NCBI GenBank assembly: GCA_047606825.1
Contig: JASGDY010000112.1
Location: 1-64,000, forward strand
DNA length: 64,000 bases
Source of the DNA: Rhizosphaericola sp047606825
Lineage (GTDB): Bacteria; Bacteroidota; Bacteroidia; Chitinophagales; Chitinophagaceae
Direction of reading: 5' to 3'
The position numbers and the translations under genes are program-made. Below the pieces are notes generated by a model. It searched no databases. It saw nothing but the letters and a program-made list of their open reading frames with translations, and was not told the DNA's origin. Shown here one piece after another: positions 60,233 through 64,000 of the stretch. The first letter of the stretch is position 1. Every line of letters starts with the position of its first letter.

Positions 60233-60855
60233 TGGAAAAGTTTTTTATCGATTATCTGCAATTTTCTCAATTCTGGAAATATAGTCGGTTCAATCGTTTG
60301 GTGCGAAGACAACAAGAAAGAAATATTATTGTCGCGCCAAGACTTTGCAATCCAACCATAAACGACTTCCAAAGTCGCGGCATCAATCGTGATGAAAGGT
60401 TCGTCCAACAAAATCAGTTCCGGGTTTCCCAAAAAAGCCAACAGCAACGAAAGCTTTTTCAGCATACCACTCGAATAGGTAGCAACGGGTGCATCCAGGT
60501 AGGACTGCATTTGCAAATCCGCAATCAAACTTTTCTCTTGTCCAATGGGAGCTTTTTTTGCCTCCAAAAACATTTGAACCAGTTCATTTCCTGTCAAAAA
60601 ATCTGGAAATAGCGGTTCTGCATCCCCAAAATTGACTTTTGAACGATACGCCAATCCATCTTTGACGACATCCAAACCATTCCAAACAATAGAACCATCA
60701 AAAGACAGAATACCTGCTGTCGATTTTAACAGCGTGCTTTTTCCGGAACCGTTGACGCCTTGTAACCAATAAATGCCTCTGTCCAATATACATTCATCAA
60801 TAGTCAGTATCGTCTTTTTACCATACGATTTTTTATAGTTGCTGATTTGGAGCAT
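60226..60855 (-). CDS. ABC transporter ATP-binding protein
   Basis: ATG 60855 gives 209 residues; the longer frame from 61110 is not ABC-like. Walker A LQGVNGSGKSTLLK, the signature ATYSSGMLKKLSLLLAF (a variant of LSGGQ), Walker B LILLDEPF and the H-loop SSHQ are present. It is short for a full ABC-2 type ATPase but complete. It overlaps the broken permease by 7 bp, so its partner is probably lost. Confidence 0.9.
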   Translation of the reverse strand: MLQISNYKKSYGKKTILTIDECILDRGIYWLQGVNGSGKSTLLKSTAGILSFDGSIVWNGLDVVKDGLAYRSKVNFGDAEPLFPDFLTGNELVQMFLEAKKAPIGQEKSLIADLQMQSYLDAPVATYSSGMLKKLSLLLAFLGNPELILLDEPFITIDAATLEVVYGWIAKSWRDNNISFLLSSHQTIEPTIFPELRKLQIIDKKLFHC

Positions 60856-60885
60856 GGAGACAGTTTTATCGAACAATGTACAAAT

Positions 60886-60923
60886 AAAAAGGTCGGAAAC
60901 GCCACCCGCGCCCGACCTTTTTT
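60886..60923. terminator. terminator hairpin between the EF-hand gene and the ABC operon
   Basis: AAAAAGGTCGG and CCGACCTTTTT form an 11-bp stem with flanking A- and T-runs. It lies 21 bp after the stop of the 60944 gene and 31 bp before the ABC start. Confidence 0.85.
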
Positions 60924-60943
60924 GCCATAAAAATCCGTTAAAG

Positions 60944-61444
60944 TTACTTTCCTCCGAACAGGCTGCCCAAAGAGCCAAGCAGACCGCTCGCGTCGCTGAG
61001 GTCCACTTTCCCGTCCTTGTTCTGGTCCAGGATACCTGAAAAAGAACCGAGGATGCCGCCAAGTCCGCCCTCGCTGCTGGCAGTAGCTGCGTTGCCGCCT
61101 CCTGCTCCACTTAAATGTGACTTGACTAGGTTGAAAATCATCGGAATGATGGCGCTCAAACTGCTCGCACCATTTCCCAAACCAAATTTTTGGGTAATGT
61201 TGCTGATGAAGTCACCGGAAATCCCTTGGACGACGGGATTGGATTCGGCCTTTTCGTCGCTGTTGGAAAAAAAGCCCAACAAGCTACTGACATTACCGTT
61301 GGCGATAGCACCCTGGATGCCGTTTTTGATGGAGGCAACCGCTTCGCCTGCGATGCCTTCTTTATGTGCATTGTCCACATCAGGACTCTGCTCTACCGCC
61401 TGGCCCGCAATATGCTGTACACTTTCGAGGATGTTTTCAAACAT
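60944..61444 (-). CDS. small glycine-rich protein with an EF-hand loop (MFE family)
   Basis: This 166-residue protein starts MFENILESVQHIAGQAVEQS and has helical segments, then a Gly/Ala/Ser-rich linker (GAGGGNAATASSEGG) and a canonical EF-hand loop D-Q-N-K-D-G-K-V-D-L-S-D followed by GSLGSLFGGK. The loop suggests calcium binding. It resembles the DUF937-like proteins of Bacteroidota in layout; function unknown. Paralogue of the 58418 gene. Confidence 0.8.
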   Translation of the reverse strand: MFENILESVQHIAGQAVEQSPDVDNAHKEGIAGEAVASIKNGIQGAIANGNVSSLLGFFSNSDEKAESNPVVQGISGDFISNITQKFGLGNGASSLSAIIPMIFNLVKSHLSGAGGGNAATASSEGGLGGILGSFSGILDQNKDGKVDLSDASGLLGSLGSLFGGK

Positions 61445-61465
61445 GGTTTTTCAATTTATAGGTGA

Positions 61466-62596
61466 TTAATATTTCGTAAAAATAACGGAAACAGGCTTGG
61501 GGATATTCAACACGTTCTTTTTTTCCTTCAACAGACCAGTTTCCTTGTCCACAGGATATATCTCGACGGCGTTGTCGTCCCGGGAAGCGACGACCAGAAA
61601 GTTTCCGTCGGGTGTCAAGTCAAAGTCACGCGGATGCGTACCTACTTTTTTGTCGTCAACGTGTATCAATCGACCGTCGTTTTCGATATGGAAAATCGCG
61701 ACCGTGTTGGCCGTTCCCCTGTTGGACGCGTACAGAAACTGTCCGTCGGGCGACACGCGTATCGCGGCACTTCCGTTGTCCAGATTTTTGTCTACCTGTG
61801 GCGCGGCATCCAATATCTGCAACTGTTGGAGATTGCCGTCGTTGTATGCGTATGCAATTATTTTGCCAATCAGTTCGCACAAGACATAAGCATACTTGCC
61901 GTCCTTGGAAAACACAAGATGGCGTGGGCCGTAACCGTCGGGAACCTTATACGTGGCGGGTGTTCCAGCCGTTAAAGGTGTATTGCTTTTCGGGTCAAAA
62001 TTGTATTTGTAAATAAGGTCATTGCCCAAATTGAGCGCAAATACATATTTACCGTCCGGTGCAATAAAAGTGCTGTGCGCATGCGGACCTTCCTGATTGG
62101 GATGCACGCTTTTGCCCTCGTGTTGGATAAACTGCGTTTTTTCCTTTTGCAGTGCGCCGTTTTTTTCGGTTCTGTACAGCACTACGCTGCCGCTTCCATA
62201 ATTTGCCGCCAATACGTCAAGGCCTTTTTTGTCGGTCGCGACAAAGCAAGGCGACTGTCCCAAGGCACTAACCGAATTAAGCAATGTCAGTTCGCCCTTT
62301 TTTTTGTCAAAAGTATAGGCACTGATGGCACCTTTGCCTTTCTCAGCGGAAGAGATGTCCTCATTAGCGACATACACTTTTTTCCCGCCGTCCGTCAGTG
62401 CCAGATAAGACGGATTAAAATCGGCTTTCGTGGAAACCAAAGCCGTCGTTCCTGTCGTGCCGTCAAACTTATAGACATAGATGCCCTTACTGTCCGAACC
62501 TGTCGTGTATGTCCCGACCAACATGTAATACTGCTGCGCCCGGGACACCAACGTGCTACCCAAAAGCAATACCGCCAACAAATAAATCTTTCGCAT
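61466..62596 (-). CDS. exported lactonase-family beta-propeller (Pgl-like)
   Basis: ATG 62596 starts a signal peptide (MRKIYLLAVLLLGSTLVSRAQ); the open frame upstream to 62788 crosses the thyA promoter. The 376-residue product has the seven-bladed propeller repeats of the YbhE/6-phosphogluconolactonase family: YYMLVGTYTTGSDSKGIYVYKFD, NPSYLALTDGGKKVYVANE, GPRHLVFSKDGKYAYV and HPRDFDLTPDGNFLVVASRDDNAVEIY. As it is exported, the true substrate is probably not cytosolic 6-phosphogluconolactone; another lactone, perhaps from uronate oxidation, is a possibility. Confidence 0.87.
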   Translation of the reverse strand: MRKIYLLAVLLLGSTLVSRAQQYYMLVGTYTTGSDSKGIYVYKFDGTTGTTALVSTKADFNPSYLALTDGGKKVYVANEDISSAEKGKGAISAYTFDKKKGELTLLNSVSALGQSPCFVATDKKGLDVLAANYGSGSVVLYRTEKNGALQKEKTQFIQHEGKSVHPNQEGPHAHSTFIAPDGKYVFALNLGNDLIYKYNFDPKSNTPLTAGTPATYKVPDGYGPRHLVFSKDGKYAYVLCELIGKIIAYAYNDGNLQQLQILDAAPQVDKNLDNGSAAIRVSPDGQFLYASNRGTANTVAIFHIENDGRLIHVDDKKVGTHPRDFDLTPDGNFLVVASRDDNAVEIYPVDKETGLLKEKKNVLNIPKPVSVIFTKY

Positions 62597-62697
62597 AAAA
62601 AAGTAAAAATAAAAAGGTAAAAGAAAAAATGCCGAACGCTTTCGATATAGGAAAGCTGACAGCTTCCAAAAAATATCCGGGAGAAAGGTAAGAATAT

Positions 62698-62705
62698 TAT
62701 CTTTG
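62698..62705 (+). promoter_or_regulatory. thyA: -7 box TATCTTTG, leaderless start of thyA
   Basis: Its last G lies 4 nt before ATG 62710. Confidence 0.65.
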
Positions 62706-62709
62706 TCCC

Positions 62710-63504
62710 ATGCAGCAATACCTCGATTTACTGAAACATATACGTGAAAGCGGCCACGAAAAAACCGACCGTACCGGCACGGGCACATACAGTGTTTTTG
62801 GCTACCAGATGCGCTTTGACCTGCAAAAAGGCTTTCCCCTACTGACCACCAAAAAGCTGCACCTCAAAAGTATCATCTACGAACTGCTGTGGTTTTTGCA
62901 GGGCAACACCAATATCCAATACCTCAACGACCACGGTGTCAAGATATGGGACGAATGGGCGGACGCGGACGGCAACCTCGGTCCCGTTTACGGTAAGCAG
63001 TGGCGTAGCTGGCAGGGCGCGGACGGCAAGGTCCATGACCAAATCGCGGACGCCATCCACCAAATCCGAAACAATCCCGACAGCCGACGCATCATCGTCA
63101 ACGCTTGGAACGTGGGCGAACTTTCCCAAATGGCACTGAGCCCGTGTCACGCGCTGTTCCAGTTCTATGTGGCGGACAGCAAGCTGAGCTGCCAACTCTA
63201 CCAACGGAGCGCGGACGTATTTCTTGGCGTACCTTTTAACATTGCATCTTACGCGTTGCTTACGATGATGATGGCACAGGTATGTGGTCTGGAAGCCGGG
63301 GATTTTGTACATACTTTTGGTGACGTACACCTTTACAAAAACCATCTGGAACAAGCCGACATCCAACTGCAACGCACACCGTTCCCGCTTCCTACGATGG
63401 CGATCAACAAGGACGTGAAGGATATTTTAGGGTTTAAGTTCGAGGATTTCCAACTGGAAAACTACCAATCCTGGCCGCACATCAAGGCACCCGTGGCGGT
63501 GTAG
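62710..63504 (+). CDS. thyA: thymidylate synthase
   Basis: This 264-residue protein has the catalytic Cys146 in [10 protein letters not shown], with the same length and numbering as the E. coli enzyme. [33 protein letters not shown] and [19 protein letters not shown] are all present. It methylates dUMP to dTMP with methylene-tetrahydrofolate. No dihydrofolate reductase gene follows within the window. The gene is probably transcribed alone from a leaderless promoter. Confidence 0.98.
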   Translation: MQQYLDLLKHIRESGHEKTDRTGTGTYSVFGYQMRFDLQKGFPLLTTKKLHLKSIIYELLWFLQGNTNIQYLNDHGVKIWDEWADADGNLGPVYGKQWRSWQGADGKVHDQIADAIHQIRNNPDSRRIIVNAWNVGELSQMALSPCHALFQFYVADSKLSCQLYQRSADVFLGVPFNIASYALLTMMMAQVCGLEAGDFVHTFGDVHLYKNHLEQADIQLQRTPFPLPTMAINKDVKDILGFKFEDFQLENYQSWPHIKAPVAV

Positions 63505-63576
63505 CGTCGATGTGCCGTCGGTGGCGTTGGCGTATGCGTTTCAATATTGTCCATTTCAAATTTTCGCCGATAGTGT

Positions 63577-63600
63577 AGAGACGCGGGATTGTGCGTCTCT
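63577..63600 (+). terminator. thyA: terminator hairpin after thyA
   Basis: AGAGACGC and GCGTCTCT form a perfect 8-bp stem around an 8-nt loop, followed a few bases later by a run of T (63607-63613). Upstream, at 63553, lies a CATTTCAAATTTTCGC word from the repeat at 9304-9417. Confidence 0.72.
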
Positions 63601-63693
63601 GCCAGATTTTTTTATATCCACCCTTACATAGGTCTTTCTGTTTTTCCTTTGTGGAAAGTGCTATCTTTAGATCATATTAACTCCCCTAATCCA

Positions 63694-64000
63694 ATGACTA
63701 TTATAGAAAAGCACATCCATTATTCTTCCCTCATTTCCGACCCTAATGCTTATATCAGCGAGATGTTCCAGCTTCATCCCGATGCCAAACACGACAGCAA
63801 TTCCGGCGAAATCGAAATCATCAATCCTATCATCAATTCTACTTTCAAATATCAGCTTTTGGAGGACGGATTTTTTCTGTTTTCTTTTTCGAGTTTCAGT
63901 CCTGTGGATGCGGAATACGAGTTCGTCCCGAATCCGACAGCCGATTATTTTACGCTGGTTTTTTACATTACGGAAAGCCGCACGAAAAACCCTCTGTATA
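63694..64000 (+). CDS. N-terminal part of an unrecognised protein, possibly an AraC-type regulator, 3'-truncated by the window edge
   Basis: An ORF beginning MTIIEKHIHYSSLISDPNAY at ATG 63694 stays open for 102 codons to the end of the window. It is soluble and beta-rich (IINSTFKYQLLEDGFFLFSFSSFSP, DYFTLVFYITES), with an N-terminal layout like the ligand domain of Bacteroidota AraC-family regulators. The diagnostic C-terminal HTH would lie outside the window. The region has no other gene, and codon use is typical. Confidence 0.6.
   Translation, partial: MTIIEKHIHYSSLISDPNAYISEMFQLHPDAKHDSNSGEIEIINPIINSTFKYQLLEDGFFLFSFSSFSPVDAEYEFVPNPTADYFTLVFYITESRTKNPLY

Noticed and set aside
1..64000. tRNA, rRNA, CRISPR array, prophage or integrase
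   Set aside because: Looking through the intergenic regions I saw no T-loop consensus, no regularly spaced repeat array and no phage or integrase genes. A tool search (tRNAscan-SE, CRISPRCasFinder) could still find weak cases.

Overview
The window looks like a chromosomal segment of a Bacteroidota bacterium, probably of the Chitinophagaceae/Sphingobacteriia type. The evidence is a SusC/SusD pair, TAnnTTTG -7 promoter boxes, few Shine-Dalgarno sequences, secreted proteins ending their signal peptides in AQ, a prokaryotic HU (CCDC81-like) membrane protein, FUSC, YciO and GatB. I cannot name the species. There are no rRNA genes, tRNA genes, CRISPR arrays, prophage or transposase genes that I can see.

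Layout. 1-5.9 kb: the end of a DmpA-type aminopeptidase overlapping a class-IV aminotransferase, a HepT/MntA pair whose toxin gene is broken, a DUF2975 membrane protein with its small HTH regulator, a NagX/HGSNAT-like membrane acyltransferase that lacks the expected histidine, and a lipid kinase. 5.9-20.6 kb: a polysaccharide-utilisation locus, all on the minus strand except its LacI regulator: TPR protein, double-GH43 enzyme, GH88 lipoprotein, DUF2264 protein, BNR_4 beta-propeller (PL24/25- or GH145-like), SusD and SusC. A PIN-type toxin-antitoxin module is inserted in it. 20.8-33.7 kb: housekeeping genes (YciO-type protein, phosphohexomutase, PyrR-like phosphoribosyltransferase, gatB, M28 peptidase, hemA-hemC-hemD-hemE, a methyltransferase). 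33.8-41.8 kb: DUF58 protein, transglutaminase, MoxR ATPase, a large secreted helical protein, then a FUSC protein. 41.8-47.4 kb: HU-domain membrane protein, plug-less outer-membrane barrel and a 1016-residue TPR protein. 47.8-52 kb: prfA, an amidohydrolase and a ClC channel with CBS domains. 52-58.3 kb: a second uronate-polysaccharide cluster (heparinase II/III-like lyase, kduI, kduD, NTF2-like protein, aldehyde dehydrogenase). 58.4-64 kb: two paralogous small proteins flanking an ABC transporter with a broken permease gene, a lactonase-type propeller, thyA and the start of an apparent regulatory gene.

How it fits together. The SusCD locus and the kdu cluster about 36 kb away appear to form one regulon. 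LacI-type operator-like sites sharing the core TTTAYGAAAACG lie upstream of the BNR/lacI divergent pair, upstream of susC and upstream of kduD. The enzymes would bind and cut a uronate-containing polymer outside or in the periplasm (SusCD, GH43, GH88, heparinase-like lyase) and convert the unsaturated uronate to 2-keto-3-deoxygluconate (KduI, KduD).

Two further patterns stand out. Six genes have a TAnnTTTG box whose final G lies exactly 4-5 nt before the ATG, which predicts leaderless mRNAs. One of these is a 15-codon leader ORF that abuts the ClC gene. Secondly, intergenic space is filled with dispersed inverted repeats: a MITE-like family with TATAC ends (four copies with both arms plus two fragments), two other TIR elements, several REP-like palindromes, and a T-rich TTTTTACTTTTT element placed just before start codons.
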